NCBI RefSeq assembly: GCF_025195095.1
Contig: NZ_JANAVZ010000004.1
Coordinates: 329,616-393,615, forward strand
From: Paracoccus maritimus
GTDB taxonomy: Bacteria; Pseudomonadota; Alphaproteobacteria; Rhodobacterales; Rhodobacteraceae
Length of the DNA: 64,000 nucleotides
Direction of reading: 5' to 3'
The first letter of the stretch is position 1; each line of letters starts with the position of its first letter. A program made the translations under genes and the position numbers. Positions 46,337 through 55,213 of this stretch are shown piece after piece. The notes below the pieces were generated by a model. The model saw only the letters and a list, made by a program, of their open reading frames with translations. It did not search any database and had not been told where the DNA came from.

Positions 46337-47242
46337 ATGACCGAATTTTCCAAGGACTGGCTTGACGCCGAGTTGCAGGACACGCTGGACGAGGATTACG
46401 AAATCGAGCTGGAGGACGCGGTCCTGTCCGCCGAGATCCGGCGGATCTATCGCGGCCACCACCCCGACCAGATGGATCGCAAGCTGTATTTCCAGGAATT
46501 GCTGCGCCTGCAGTCCGAGCTTATCAAGCTGCAGGACTGGGCAAGCTATCACAAGGAAAAGATCGTCGTCCTGTTCGAGGGTCGCGACTCGGCGGGCAAG
46601 GGCGGCGCGATCAAGCGGATCACACAGCGGCTCAACCCCCGCGTCGCCCGCGTCGTGGCCCTGCCCGCACCCTCGGACCGCGAAAAGACCCAGTGGTATT
46701 TCCAGCGCTATGTTCCCCACCTGCCCGCCGGCGGAGAGGTGGTCCTGTTCGACCGCAGCTGGTATAACCGCGCCGGGGTCGAGCGCGTCATGGGCTTCGC
46801 CGATGAAGACCAGGTTGAACAGTTCTTCCAGGACGTTCCCGAGTTCGAGCGGATGCTGGTCCGGTCGGGAATCCGACTGGTCAAATACTGGTTCTCGGTC
46901 ACCGACGAAGAACAGCAGATGCGATTCCTGATGCGGATCCACGATCCGCTGAAACAGTGGAAACTTTCGCCGATGGACCTGCAATCCCGGGTCCGGTGGG
47001 AGGCCTATACCAAGGCCAAGGAAGACATGTTCGAGCGCACGAACATCCCCGAGGCACCTTGGTACATCGTCCCAGGCAACGACAAGAAGCGCGCGCGGCT
47101 GAATTGCATCAGCCATCTGCTGAGCATGATCCCATATACCGACGTGCCTCATGAGCAGATCACGCTGCCCGAGCGGGTCTTCAATCCGGACTACGAACGA
47201 GAGGTCTTGCCGCGCGACCTTTATGTGCCGCAGAAATACTGA
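46337..47242 (+). CDS. ppk2: Polyphosphate kinase 2
   Basis: A 301-residue class I PPK2 that interconverts polyphosphate and nucleoside di/triphosphates. Walker A is FEGRDSAGKGG (80-90); the lid and Walker B region is FDRSWYNRAGVERVMGF; the C-terminal APWYIVPGNDKKRARLN is typical. GGAGAG before the ATG supports the start. The N-terminus is acidic. It is flanked by unrelated genes and probably transcribed on its own or from the secreted-protein gene upstream. Confidence 0.95.
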   Translation: MTEFSKDWLDAELQDTLDEDYEIELEDAVLSAEIRRIYRGHHPDQMDRKLYFQELLRLQSELIKLQDWASYHKEKIVVLFEGRDSAGKGGAIKRITQRLNPRVARVVALPAPSDREKTQWYFQRYVPHLPAGGEVVLFDRSWYNRAGVERVMGFADEDQVEQFFQDVPEFERMLVRSGIRLVKYWFSVTDEEQQMRFLMRIHDPLKQWKLSPMDLQSRVRWEAYTKAKEDMFERTNIPEAPWYIVPGNDKKRARLNCISHLLSMIPYTDVPHEQITLPERVFNPDYEREVLPRDLYVPQKY

Positions 47243-47266
47243 GGCTGCCTTGCCAACGGATCGCGC

Positions 47267-48148
47267 ATGCTTGAATTTCACATCTGGGACGTCTTCACCG
47301 ACCGGGCTTTCAGCGGCAACCCGCTGGCAATCGTGACAGGTGCAGACGGTCTGACCACCGCGCAGATGCAGATCATCGCGCAGCAGTTCAACCTGTCAGA
47401 GACGATCTTCGTGATGGCACCGCGCGACGCGGCCAATACCGCACGGGTCCGGATCTTTTTTCCGACCGCCGAAATCCCGTTCGCGGGTCATCCGACCATC
47501 GGCTGCGCGCTGCATCTGTCGGGGGGCGCCGATGTCAGGATCCTGCTTGAGGAAGAGGCCGGGCTTGTCCCGGTCGAAATCCGGAACGGACAGGCGGAAT
47601 TCACCGCGCCGAAGCTGCCTGTGGCGCAACCCGGGCAGGCAGATCCGGACCTGATCGCACGCGCGACGGACCTGCCCGCCGATGCGATCGGTCTGCCGGG
47701 TCACCAGCCGGCGATCTGGCAGGGTGGTCCGGCGTTTCTTTATGTTCCGGTCCGCGATCTCGACGCGCTGGCCGCCGCGCGTCCGATCCAGCCCTTCTGG
47801 TCGCAGGCGATGCAGGCCGCGGGGGTGGACAGTGCCTATCTTTATACCCCGGTGAAATCCGGTTACCGGGCACGGATGTTCTCACCCACCGCGGGCATAC
47901 CTGAAGATCCCGCCACAGGATCGGCATCGGCCATTCTTGCCGGGCAACTGCTGGCCAGCCATGCGCTGGCCGAGGGGGAAAACCGGATCCCTCTGGAACA
48001 GGGAATCGAGATGGGGCGCGCGTCGCGGATCGACATGACGGCGGTGGTCGAAGCGGGCGAACTGCGGCAGATACGCGTTGCCGGGTGTGCCGTGCCGGTT
48101 GCGCAGGGGAAAATTCGCATCCCCGTTGCCCAGGTGACAAAATCCTGA
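47267..48148 (+). CDS. PhzF-family isomerase/epimerase
   Basis: A 293-residue protein with the PhzF fold. The catalytic glutamate E45 lies in FNLSETIFV, and FPTAEIPFAGHPTIGCA and FSPTAGIPEDPATGSAS are the conserved glycine-rich signatures. Members include the PhzF phenazine isomerase and diaminopimelate-epimerase-like proteins of unknown substrate. No phenazine genes are present, so a phenazine role is unlikely. It starts 24 bases after ppk2, probably in the same transcript. Confidence 0.9.
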   Translation: MLEFHIWDVFTDRAFSGNPLAIVTGADGLTTAQMQIIAQQFNLSETIFVMAPRDAANTARVRIFFPTAEIPFAGHPTIGCALHLSGGADVRILLEEEAGLVPVEIRNGQAEFTAPKLPVAQPGQADPDLIARATDLPADAIGLPGHQPAIWQGGPAFLYVPVRDLDALAAARPIQPFWSQAMQAAGVDSAYLYTPVKSGYRARMFSPTAGIPEDPATGSASAILAGQLLASHALAEGENRIPLEQGIEMGRASRIDMTAVVEAGELRQIRVAGCAVPVAQGKIRIPVAQVTKS

Positions 48149-48226
48149 TCTCGGCCGACCTTACGGCAAGCAAAGGTTATGTTCTGGCCGCTTGTCGCGG
48201 CTGAAATATCCAGTATGCTCAACGGC

Positions 48227-48688
48227 ATGTTTCGCAATCTGCTGTCCCGCCTCTTTGCCGACGATCCCGCGCCACAGCCCCTGGCCGCGCAGGATGCCGA
48301 GGTCGCAATCGCCGCGCTGTTGGTGCGCGTGGCGCGTGCAGATGATCATTATGAACTGTCTGAACGCCAGCGCATCGACCGGGTTCTGGCGCGCAGGCGC
48401 GGCCTGACCCCGGATCAAGCGGCCGAACGCCGCGCGGCCGCGGAAATGATCGAGGCCGAGGCCCCGGACACCGTGCGCTTTACCCGGTTGATCAAGGACC
48501 GGATCGCGCTGGAAGACCGGACCGGCGTGCTGGCCGCCATGTGGGAAATCGCCTATGCGGATCAACGGCGGGACATGGACGAGGAATCGATGATCCGGCT
48601 TGTGGCCGGTTTGTTGGGGGTTACGGACCGGGATTCCGCCCTGATCAGGCAAAAGGTTCTTTCAGACATGGGTCTGGCCAGCGACTGA
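48227..48688 (+). CDS. TerB-like (DjlA N-terminal-like) protein
   Basis: A 153-residue helical protein of the TerB family: VAIAALLVRVARADDHYELSERQRIDRVL is the first TerB repeat, AAMWEIAYADQRRDMDEESMIRLVAGLLGV the second, each with acidic residues suggestive of metal binding. Function is unknown; tellurite resistance is only a family label. ATGs at 48215 and 48227 are both possible and neither has a strong ribosome site; the later gives the usual MFRNLLSRL start. It converges on the amine oxidoreductase gene, six bases away. Confidence 0.82.
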   Translation: MFRNLLSRLFADDPAPQPLAAQDAEVAIAALLVRVARADDHYELSERQRIDRVLARRRGLTPDQAAERRAAAEMIEAEAPDTVRFTRLIKDRIALEDRTGVLAAMWEIAYADQRRDMDEESMIRLVAGLLGVTDRDSALIRQKVLSDMGLASD

Positions 48689-48693
48689 TCCAG

Positions 48694-50004
48694 TCAGAAT
48701 CCAAGCCTGTCGCGCAGCGCGAACCACGACATTCCCGCGACCAGCAGCGGCCCGCGCAGCGCCCGTCCCCCCGGGAAGGGGCGCGTCGGCACTGCGGCCA
48801 TCGCGTCAAACCCTGCAGCCTGCCCGGCCACAGCGTCAGCCATCAACCGCCCCGCAAGTGTCGCCATCGCGACACCATGACCAGAAAATCCGCTGGCCGA
48901 CAGGCAATTCGGCGCGGGCCGCGCGAAACACGGCATCCGGTTCATGGTGATCGCCAGTGTGCCGCCCCACGCATGCGTCAGGCGCATTCCCTGCAGTTGC
49001 GGATAGACGGCCAGCAGATGCGGCTGAACGACGCTGGCGATATCCTGGGGAAAGCGATAGGTGACCGTTTCGCCGCCGCCGAAAATCAGCCTGCGATCAT
49101 CATCCATCCGCCAGTAATTGACCACGAATTTAGTGTCGGCGACGGCGGTGTTGCGCGGCAGGATCTCGGCAAAGCGATCACCCAGCGGCTCGGTCGCGAC
49201 GATATAGTTGTTGATCGGCATGACCCGCGCAGCGACCTTGGGCGCGATATCGCCCAGATAGCCGTTGCCGGCCAGAATGACCTGATCGCAGATCACCCGG
49301 CCCGTATCGCAATGAACAACAGTCTTCTCACCGGGCTTGCGTGCATGGGTGATTCTGTGGACATGGCTGTTTTCGCGGATGCGCGCCCCGGCCGCGTCGG
49401 CCAGCCGCGCGATGCCAAGCGCCAGGTTCAGCGGGTGCAGATGGGCCGCCCCCCAATCGACATCGCCGCCCACATAGGCATCGCTGCCCAGCAACCCGGC
49501 CAGCGCATCGCGATCCTGAAACTCGACCTTGTCGTAGCCATAGCGAGAGGCCAGATGATCCGCCATCCGGCGCGCATGATCCACCTCGGATTCGCTGCGG
49601 CACGCATGGGCGATACCGTCACGGATCGGCACACCGGCTTCGTGCGCCAGATCCCGCACCAGCGCCTTTGCATCCTCGGCCAGATCCCACAGACGGCGCG
49701 CGGTCTCGCGGCCCAGATGCTTCTCAAGCCAGTCGACCTCTTGCCGCTGCCCGGACCCGACCTGCCCGCCGTTGCGCCCCGACGCCCCGAAACCGACGCG
49801 ATGTGCCTCCAGCAGGGTCACGTCATGGCCACCCCGCGCCAGATGCAGAGCTGCCGACAGCCCTGCATAGCCGCCACCCACAACCGCAACGTCACAGCGT
49901 GACTCACCCTTTTGTCGGGGAAACTGATCCAGCGGCGTTTTCGTCTGGGCATACAGGCTGGGCGGATATTCGCCCTGCCGGTCGTTCGCATAGAGCAGGT
50001 TCAT
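48694..50004 (-). CDS. FAD-dependent oxidoreductase (PuuB-like gamma-glutamylputrescine oxidase type)
   Basis: A 436-residue DAO-family flavoprotein. It starts MNLLYANDRQGEYPPSLYAQT, as PuuB-like proteins do. The FAD motif is VAVVGGGYAGLSAALHLARGG, followed by GFGASGRNGGQVGSGQR, and the C-terminal GFSGHGVAMATLAGRLMADA closes the fold. It is expected to oxidise the primary or secondary amine of a gamma-glutamylated substrate. The ATG is in an ATGA overlap with the glutamine-synthetase-like gene, so the two products work together. Confidence 0.88.
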   Translation of the reverse strand: MNLLYANDRQGEYPPSLYAQTKTPLDQFPRQKGESRCDVAVVGGGYAGLSAALHLARGGHDVTLLEAHRVGFGASGRNGGQVGSGQRQEVDWLEKHLGRETARRLWDLAEDAKALVRDLAHEAGVPIRDGIAHACRSESEVDHARRMADHLASRYGYDKVEFQDRDALAGLLGSDAYVGGDVDWGAAHLHPLNLALGIARLADAAGARIRENSHVHRITHARKPGEKTVVHCDTGRVICDQVILAGNGYLGDIAPKVAARVMPINNYIVATEPLGDRFAEILPRNTAVADTKFVVNYWRMDDDRRLIFGGGETVTYRFPQDIASVVQPHLLAVYPQLQGMRLTHAWGGTLAITMNRMPCFARPAPNCLSASGFSGHGVAMATLAGRLMADAVAGQAAGFDAMAAVPTRPFPGGRALRGPLLVAGMSWFALRDRLGF

Positions 50005-51359
50005 ACGTTCAACAGCAGATGTTCCCGTTCCCACGGGCTGATGACCTGCAGAAACTCTTTGTATTCGTTGCGTTTCACTGCCTCGTAGACATCCACGAAC
50101 TCGTCGCCCAGCACCTCGCGCATGGGCAGGCTCTCGGACATGATGTCCAGCGCGTCACCAAGGTTATAGGGCAGTTCGTCGCGGGACATATAGGCATCGC
50201 CAAGACATTCGGCACGCGGCCCCTCTTGTTCCAGAAGGCCCAGATAGCCGCAGGCAAGGCTGGCCGCGATTCCCAGATACGGGTTGCAATCCATCCCGGC
50301 CAGCCGGTTCTCTATCCGCCGCGCCTCGGGCCCCGAAATCGGCACGCGCAATCCGGTCGTGCGGTTGTCGCGCCCCCATTCAAGATTGATCGGCGCCGCG
50401 AAATCAGGGACATAGCGGCGATAGCTGTTGACATAGGGCGCCAGCAGCGCGACCGCTGCCGGCAGGTGCCGCTGCATGCCACCGATGAAATGCAGGAACG
50501 CGTCGGTCTCGCGCCCGCGATCATCCGAGAAGATGTTCTTGCCGGTCTTCAGATCGACGATCGAGTGGTGAATATGCATCGCGCTGCCCGGCTCGCCCTC
50601 GATCGGCTTTGCCATGAAGGTCGCGAAACAGTCGTGGCGCAGTGCGGCCTCGCGGATCAGGCGCTTGAAAAAGAAGATCTCGTCGGCCAGCGCCACGGGA
50701 TCGCCGTGGTTGAGGTTGATCTCGACCTGTCCGGCGCCGCCTTCCTGAAGAATGCCGTCGATCTCGAATCCCTGTGCCTCGGCGAAATCATAGATATCGT
50801 CGATCACCTTGCCGTATTCATCCACCGCCGACATCGAATAGGCCTGCTTGGCGGCAGCGCGCCTGCCGGTGCGGCCCATGGGCGGGATGATTGGCTGGTT
50901 GGGGTCCACGTTGCGCGCGACCAGAAAGAACTCCATCTCGGGCGCCACGACGGGCTTCCAGCCCTTTTCCTCGTATAGCCGGACCAGCCTTTTCAGGACG
51001 TTTCGTGGTGCGATCGGCACGGGGTTGCCCTGCTGGTCATGGGCGTCGTGGATGACCTGCATGGTCCAGTCCGCCGTCCATGGCGCCGCCGAGGCAGTGC
51101 TGTAGTCCGGGGTCAGGATCATGTCGGGTTCGGTGAAGGCACCGGACGGATTTTCGGCCCATTCCCCCGTAATGGTCTGCAGGAAGATCGAATTTGGCAG
51201 GTAGAACTTGTCCTGATGCGCGAATTTAGACGCGGGCATGGCCTTTCCACGCGCCACGCCTGCAATATCGGCGACGATGCACTCGACTTCGTCCAGCCTG
51301 CGGCCGGACAAGTATTCGCGCGCCGCGGCGGGCACACGTTCGATCCATGTGCCGCTCAT
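50001..51359 (-). CDS. Glutamine synthetase-like gamma-glutamylamine synthetase (PuuA-like)
   Basis: A 452-residue glutamine synthetase superfamily protein. EFFLVARN, GAGQVEINL, GSAMHIHHSI and the R-rich NRTTGLRVPISGPEARRIENR motifs are present, and GVARGKAMPASKF near the N-terminus is typical of the PuuA/GlnT side groups rather than of GlnA. It probably joins glutamate to an amine such as putrescine with ATP. It overlaps the amidotransferase gene upstream (ATGA) and the oxidoreductase downstream, so all three form one operon. Confidence 0.9.
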   Translation of the reverse strand: MSGTWIERVPAAAREYLSGRRLDEVECIVADIAGVARGKAMPASKFAHQDKFYLPNSIFLQTITGEWAENPSGAFTEPDMILTPDYSTASAAPWTADWTMQVIHDAHDQQGNPVPIAPRNVLKRLVRLYEEKGWKPVVAPEMEFFLVARNVDPNQPIIPPMGRTGRRAAAKQAYSMSAVDEYGKVIDDIYDFAEAQGFEIDGILQEGGAGQVEINLNHGDPVALADEIFFFKRLIREAALRHDCFATFMAKPIEGEPGSAMHIHHSIVDLKTGKNIFSDDRGRETDAFLHFIGGMQRHLPAAVALLAPYVNSYRRYVPDFAAPINLEWGRDNRTTGLRVPISGPEARRIENRLAGMDCNPYLGIAASLACGYLGLLEQEGPRAECLGDAYMSRDELPYNLGDALDIMSESLPMREVLGDEFVDVYEAVKRNEYKEFLQVISPWEREHLLLNV

Positions 51360-52054
51360 GCTGCCCCCTTTGCCAGTTTACGCGGTTGCTTGAAGAACGC
51401 TTCGATCTTTTCGGCCAGCAGCGACGCGCCCTTGCTGTCTCCCATCCGCCGTGATGCGGCATCCAGCAGATCCTGCGGCACGACACCCTTGGCGCGGGTG
51501 TCCATCAGACCCTGCACGAAAGCGTCGTCGAATTCGGGATGGGCCTGAACCGTATAGGCGCGGTCGCCATAGATCAGCGCGGCGTTCTGGCAGAACGCGT
51601 TGCGGCCCGCGACTTCGGCATCCTCGGGCAGCGACACGACCTGATCCTGATGCCAGGCATTCAGCGTCACCGGCTGCCCGTCGAAATCATAATCCTGCGC
51701 ACCCACTGCCCATCCATCGGGATGCTTGATGACCTTGCCGCCAAGCGCCTGCGCGATGATCTGGTGGCCAAAACAGATCCCCACCAGCGGAACCCCTTGG
51801 GCATATGCACTACGGATGAAATCCTCCAGCGGCGGGATGAAGTCGTGATCTTCATACGCGCCGTGTCGCGAACCTGTCAAAAGCCAGCCATCCGCATCGT
51901 CGATGCTGCCGGGAAACTCCATTGCCTCGACGTGCCAGACGCGGAAGTCGAACCCCCGCCCGTCCAGAAGCCGGACGAACATGTCCGGATAATCGCCCAG
52001 ATCGTCCTTCAACTGCGCGGGCGACTGGCCGCATTGAAGTATGCCGATACGCAT
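51356..52054 (-). CDS. Class I glutamine amidotransferase-fold hydrolase (possible PuuD analogue)
   Basis: A 232-residue protein with the class I GATase nucleophile elbow GICFGHQ (C94) and the catalytic pair in QAHPEFDD (H172, E174). It starts MRIGILQCGQSPAQLKDDLGDYPDMF. In this operon it could hydrolyse gamma-glutamyl products as PuuD does, or release ammonia. Sequence places it among GuaA-like general GATases, so the substrate is unproven. The open frame continues far upstream, but the ATG at 52054 gives the family N-terminus. Confidence 0.88.
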   Translation of the reverse strand: MRIGILQCGQSPAQLKDDLGDYPDMFVRLLDGRGFDFRVWHVEAMEFPGSIDDADGWLLTGSRHGAYEDHDFIPPLEDFIRSAYAQGVPLVGICFGHQIIAQALGGKVIKHPDGWAVGAQDYDFDGQPVTLNAWHQDQVVSLPEDAEVAGRNAFCQNAALIYGDRAYTVQAHPEFDDAFVQGLMDTRAKGVVPQDLLDAASRRMGDSKGASLLAEKIEAFFKQPRKLAKGAA

Positions 52055-52192
52055 GAAAAACCTGCGATGTTGCCGATGTGCCCAACGTAGTCCTCTGTAC
52101 GGGGGGGCCGCAAGGGGTTGCACCGTTTGGCGGTCTGGTGCCCGCCGCCGCCCCGGTCTAGCCTGCGCCCAGCAACACATCAGGAGGCTGCC

Positions 52193-53320
52193 ATGTCCCG
52201 TGTCGATCCGGACGGCTTGCAAGAATTCTCGGTCGTTTTCACCGATCGTTCGTTGAATCACATGTCGCAGAAGTTTCAGTCCGTGATGCGCGAACTGTCC
52301 GCGTCCCTGCGCGAGGTCTATGGCGCGGATCAGGTGGCGATCGTGCCGGGGGGCGGCACCTATGCGATGGAATCGGTCGCCCGTCAGTTCGGGCGCGATG
52401 CGCATGCCCTGATCGTGCGGAACGGCTGGTTCAGCTATCGCTGGAGCCAGATCTTCGAGGCGGGCGGCTTTGCACGGGAAACGACCATCGCAATGGCGCG
52501 CCCTGCGGGCAACGACGCGCAATCGGCCTATGCGCCTCCGCCCATCGACGAGGTTACGGCCAAGATCCGCGACGTCCGCCCCGACGCGGTGTTTGCCCCG
52601 CATGTCGAGACATCCGCCGGGCTGATCCTGCCCGATGAGTATATCTCTGCGCTAGCCGCAGCCGCGCACGAGGTCGGCGCGCTGATGGTGCTGGATTGCA
52701 TCGCCTCGGGCGCGGTCTGGGTGGATATGCGGGCGACCGGTGTCGACGTGCTGATCTCGGCCCCGCAAAAGGGGTGGTCGGCCTCGCCATCGGCGGGGCT
52801 GGTCATGTTGTCCGACCGCGCGGCCGCCCGGATGGCCGAGACGGAAAGCGACAGCTTTGCACTGGATCTTAAGAAATGGCGCGCGATCATGGCCGCTTAT
52901 GAAGATGGCGGACACGCCTACCACGCCACGATGCCGACCGACGCGCTGACCGGACTGCGCGACGCCATGCAGGAAACCCGCGAGATGGGCTTTGAAGCCG
53001 CCTGCAAGGCGCAATGGCGTCTGGGCGACGCCGTGCGCGAGATGCTGGCCGCCCGCGGGCTGCGTTCGGTCGCGGCGCCGGGCTTCGGCGCGCCGGGCGT
53101 CGTGGTGTCCTATACAAATGATCCGGATGTGAAATCAGGCCGCAAATTCGCAGCCGAGGGGTTGCAGATCGCGGCCGGTGTGCCTCTTGCCGTCGGCGAA
53201 GGTGACGGGTTTTCGACCTTCAGGCTTGGTCTGTTCGGGCTGGACAAGCTGAAGGATGTCGAAGGCACCGTCGAACGTCTGCGGGCCGTTCTGGACCGCA
53301 TCCTGCCCGGCAAAGACTGA
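52193..53320 (+). CDS. Class V aminotransferase (alanine/serine-glyoxylate aminotransferase family)
   Basis: A 375-residue fold-type I PLP enzyme. VAIVPGGGTYAMESVAR is the PLP-phosphate region, MVLDCIASGAVWVDM holds the PLP Asp, and ISAPQKGWSASPSAG holds the PLP lysine K193. The amino donor is not predictable. AGGAGGCTGCC precedes the ATG at 52193; the 25-codon extension before it lacks a ribosome site. It diverges from the polyamine-like operon across 138 bases, so shared regulation is possible. Confidence 0.88.
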   Translation: MSRVDPDGLQEFSVVFTDRSLNHMSQKFQSVMRELSASLREVYGADQVAIVPGGGTYAMESVARQFGRDAHALIVRNGWFSYRWSQIFEAGGFARETTIAMARPAGNDAQSAYAPPPIDEVTAKIRDVRPDAVFAPHVETSAGLILPDEYISALAAAAHEVGALMVLDCIASGAVWVDMRATGVDVLISAPQKGWSASPSAGLVMLSDRAAARMAETESDSFALDLKKWRAIMAAYEDGGHAYHATMPTDALTGLRDAMQETREMGFEAACKAQWRLGDAVREMLAARGLRSVAAPGFGAPGVVVSYTNDPDVKSGRKFAAEGLQIAAGVPLAVGEGDGFSTFRLGLFGLDKLKDVEGTVERLRAVLDRILPGKD

Positions 53321-53330
53321 TCTTTCGCCC

Positions 53331-53361
53331 CCGACCCGGATGCTGAACGGCATAGGGTCGG
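53331..53361 (+). terminator. Convergent terminator-like hairpin
   Basis: CCGACCC (53331-53337) pairs with GGGTCGG (53355-53361), between the aminotransferase stop and the end of the convergent exported-protein gene. The loop is 17 bases and there is no T tract, so this is moderate evidence for a bidirectional stop. Confidence 0.4.
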
Positions 53362-53379
53362 CGGCGGGGCTTGCACAAG

Positions 53380-54096
53380 CTAGAATTCCAGCCAGGTTCC
53401 GATCTTGACGGCGGGCTGCCCCGGCCCCCGCAACGGCAGGATCCCGCCCAGTTCCAGCTTCATGGGGCCGATCACCTCGCGGACAAGAGACCCGGCATAT
53501 TTCAACGAAAGCTCGTCATCGCTGCGATCCTCGATGCGCAGCTGGTTGATCACCATCCAGTCCCGATCCGGACGAACTCCGAACGTCAGTTCCGCCTTGG
53601 CCAGATACTCGGGCGTCAGATAAGTGTCTTGCGCGGTTGCCTCGCGTGACATCATGGTTTGCAGATCCATCCCGCCGGACATTTCCAGCTTGGCTTCGAT
53701 GGTCAGCCAGCCATCGCCCAGGCTGGTCTCGACGCCGCGCCCCCAACCACCGGAAATCTGGCCCGTCGGATAGAACAGACCGTCGCGCCGAATCACGCCC
53801 AGCCCCATCGCCGCGCTGAACCTGTTGTTGCCAGTCCCGTCGTCCAGCGCACGCTGCAGCCAGATCAAGGCCCTTGTTTCGCCCGCGTCGCTTCGACCGG
53901 CTTCAAGGCCAAGCGTGTTTCGCGGCGCAAGCCCGTATTCGGCGTAAATCGAAGAATAGCTGTTGCCGTCCCGATCAATCTCGGTCGAAAGCGATGTGAA
54001 GGTGCTGCCCGTCTGGCGCGGCCACGGGCTGGCCGATGCCGGCGTGACTGCGATCGCGGCGAAGAAACAGATGAAAGGAAGGCGCGCCGCTGTCAT
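53380..54096 (-). CDS. Exported protein, probable outer-membrane beta-strand protein
   Basis: A 238-residue protein with a signal peptide (MTAARLPFICFFAAIAVTPASA) followed by alternating polar/hydrophobic strands such as YSSIYAEYGLAPRNTLGLEAG and WLTIEAKLEMSGG, ending in aromatic phenylalanine (IGTWLEF). The pattern and C-terminal Phe suggest an outer-membrane barrel; no named family is certain. The frame is open 65 codons upstream, but the ATG at 54096 starts the signal peptide. A 15-base palindrome lies just upstream. It is downstream of, but terminator-separated from, rpmD. Confidence 0.75.
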   Translation of the reverse strand: MTAARLPFICFFAAIAVTPASASPWPRQTGSTFTSLSTEIDRDGNSYSSIYAEYGLAPRNTLGLEAGRSDAGETRALIWLQRALDDGTGNNRFSAAMGLGVIRRDGLFYPTGQISGGWGRGVETSLGDGWLTIEAKLEMSGGMDLQTMMSREATAQDTYLTPEYLAKAELTFGVRPDRDWMVINQLRIEDRSDDELSLKYAGSLVREVIGPMKLELGGILPLRGPGQPAVKIGTWLEF

Positions 54097-54107
54097 TGTC
54101 GCCGAAT

Positions 54108-54122
54108 GCAACCACTGGTTGC
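54108..54122. promoter_or_regulatory. Palindrome upstream of the exported-protein gene
   Basis: GCAACCA-C-TGGTTGC is a perfect 7+7 inverted repeat centred 19 bases before the ATG on the minus strand. Its size and place suit a repressor operator or a small mRNA hairpin near the ribosome site. No regulator gene is adjacent. Confidence 0.35.
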
Positions 54123-54259
54123 TTAAGCGATATCTCAACGATCTGCCCTTTGCCAGATATATTACTTGGCGGAAGATCCTGGCGGTCGGACGGAGCAGAT
54201 GCGCTGTGTCACCCCACCGGCACGGGTCGTGACATCGCGACCCCATATCGGGGTCCAGA

Positions 54260-54288
54260 ATGGAAAAGGCCGGGTTTCCCCGGCCTTT
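54260..54288 (-). terminator. Terminator of the S10-spc ribosomal cluster after rpmD
   Basis: AAAGGCCGGG (54265-54274) pairs with CCCGGCCTTT (54279-54288), loop TTTC, with a TTTTCC tail on the minus strand. It begins five bases beyond the rpmD stop. A second hairpin GACCCC/GGGGTC lies directly beyond it (about 54238-54254). The tandem arrangement suggests efficient termination here. Confidence 0.85.
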
Positions 54289-54292
54289 CAAG

Positions 54293-54481
54293 TCAGTTCT
54301 TTTCTTCGATGATGGTCACCAGATGCGGGATCTTGGCGACCATGCCGCGCACCGACGGAGTGTCTTCCAGTTCGCGCGTGCGGTTCATCTTGTTCAGGCC
54401 CAGGCCCTTCAGCGTCTCGCGCTGGATGGCGGGGCGGCGGATCGGGCTGCCGATCTGCTTGACGACGATGGTTTTGGCCAT
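54293..54481 (-). CDS. rpmD: Ribosomal protein L30
   Basis: A 62-residue large-subunit protein: [20 protein letters not shown], then [33 protein letters not shown]. Length is normal. It lies ten bases after rpsE. In most bacteria rplO and secY follow; here a strong terminator follows and the next genes are unrelated, so the cluster is split at this point. Confidence 0.97.
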   Translation of the reverse strand: MAKTIVVKQIGSPIRRPAIQRETLKGLGLNKMNRTRELEDTPSVRGMVAKIPHLVTIIEEKN

Positions 54482-54491
54482 GTCCTACTCC

Positions 54492-55088
54492 TTACGCCTG
54501 CGCTGCCGAGGTCACGGTGGCATCGGTGCCAACCGTCGCTTCCGGAGCCTTCTCCTGCGACGGCAGGATGTCGGCGACCTTCTTGCCACGGCGCTGCGCG
54601 ACCGAACGAGGGCTCGATTCCTTGCGCAGACCGTCCAGCGTGGCGCGGATCATGTTGTAGGGGTTCTGAGACCCCTGCGACTTGGCGACGACGTCCTGAA
54701 CGCCCAGCATCTCGAACACGGCGCGCATCGGACCGCCGGCGATGATGCCGGTCCCCGGAACGGCGGTGCGCATGATCACCTTGCCGGCGCCATGACGACC
54801 TTCGATGTCATGGTGCAAGGTGCGACCGTCGCGCAGCGGCACACGCATCATGCCGCGCTTGGCCTGTTCGGTCGCCTTGCGGATCGCTTCGGGAACCTCT
54901 TTGGCCTTGCCCTTGCCAAAGCCAACACGACCACGCTGATCGCCCACGACCACCAGGGCCGCGAAGCCAAAGCGCTTGCCGCCCTTGACGGTCTTCGACA
55001 CACGGTTGATCGCAACCAGACGATCCTGAAATTCCGGGTTCTCGTCACGGTCGTCGCGACGGCCCCGGCGGTTATCACGTTCTGCCAT
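54492..55088 (-). CDS. rpsE: Ribosomal protein S5
   Basis: A 198-residue small-subunit protein with the S5 double-stranded RNA-binding domain ([23 protein letters not shown]) and the C-terminal S5 domain ([20 protein letters not shown]). It is about 30 residues longer than the E. coli protein, with a charged N-terminus ([15 protein letters not shown]) and an Ala/Thr-rich C-terminal tail. It is separated from rplR by 131 bases containing a strong hairpin. Confidence 0.97.
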   Translation of the reverse strand: MAERDNRRGRRDDRDENPEFQDRLVAINRVSKTVKGGKRFGFAALVVVGDQRGRVGFGKGKAKEVPEAIRKATEQAKRGMMRVPLRDGRTLHHDIEGRHGAGKVIMRTAVPGTGIIAGGPMRAVFEMLGVQDVVAKSQGSQNPYNMIRATLDGLRKESSPRSVAQRRGKKVADILPSQEKAPEATVGTDATVTSAAQA

Positions 55089-55181
55089 CAGGCAATCCTT
55101 TCATCGTGGCGCAACCAGCGCGCGCCGTTATGGTCAATCCAAGTGGGTGTGAGAAAGGATCCCCACGCCCCCGGATCATCG

Positions 55182-55213
55182 GGGCGGCGCCGACCTTGCG
55201 GTGGGCGCCGCCC
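55182..55213 (-). other. Strong hairpin between rplR and rpsE
   Basis: GGGCGGCGCC (55182-55191) pairs perfectly with GGCGCCGCCC (55204-55213), loop of 12 bases, starting seven bases beyond the rplR stop. No T tract follows. The 131-base gap is unusual inside the spc cluster. It could attenuate, slow decay from the 3' end, or mark a transcript end. Confidence 0.55.

Noticed and set aside
47267..48148. Phenazine biosynthesis role for the PhzF protein
   Set aside because: No other phz genes are near, and most PhzF-family proteins outside such clusters have unrelated or unknown roles.
48227..48688. Tellurite resistance operon
   Set aside because: Only a lone TerB-like protein is present, with no terC, terD or terZ partner.
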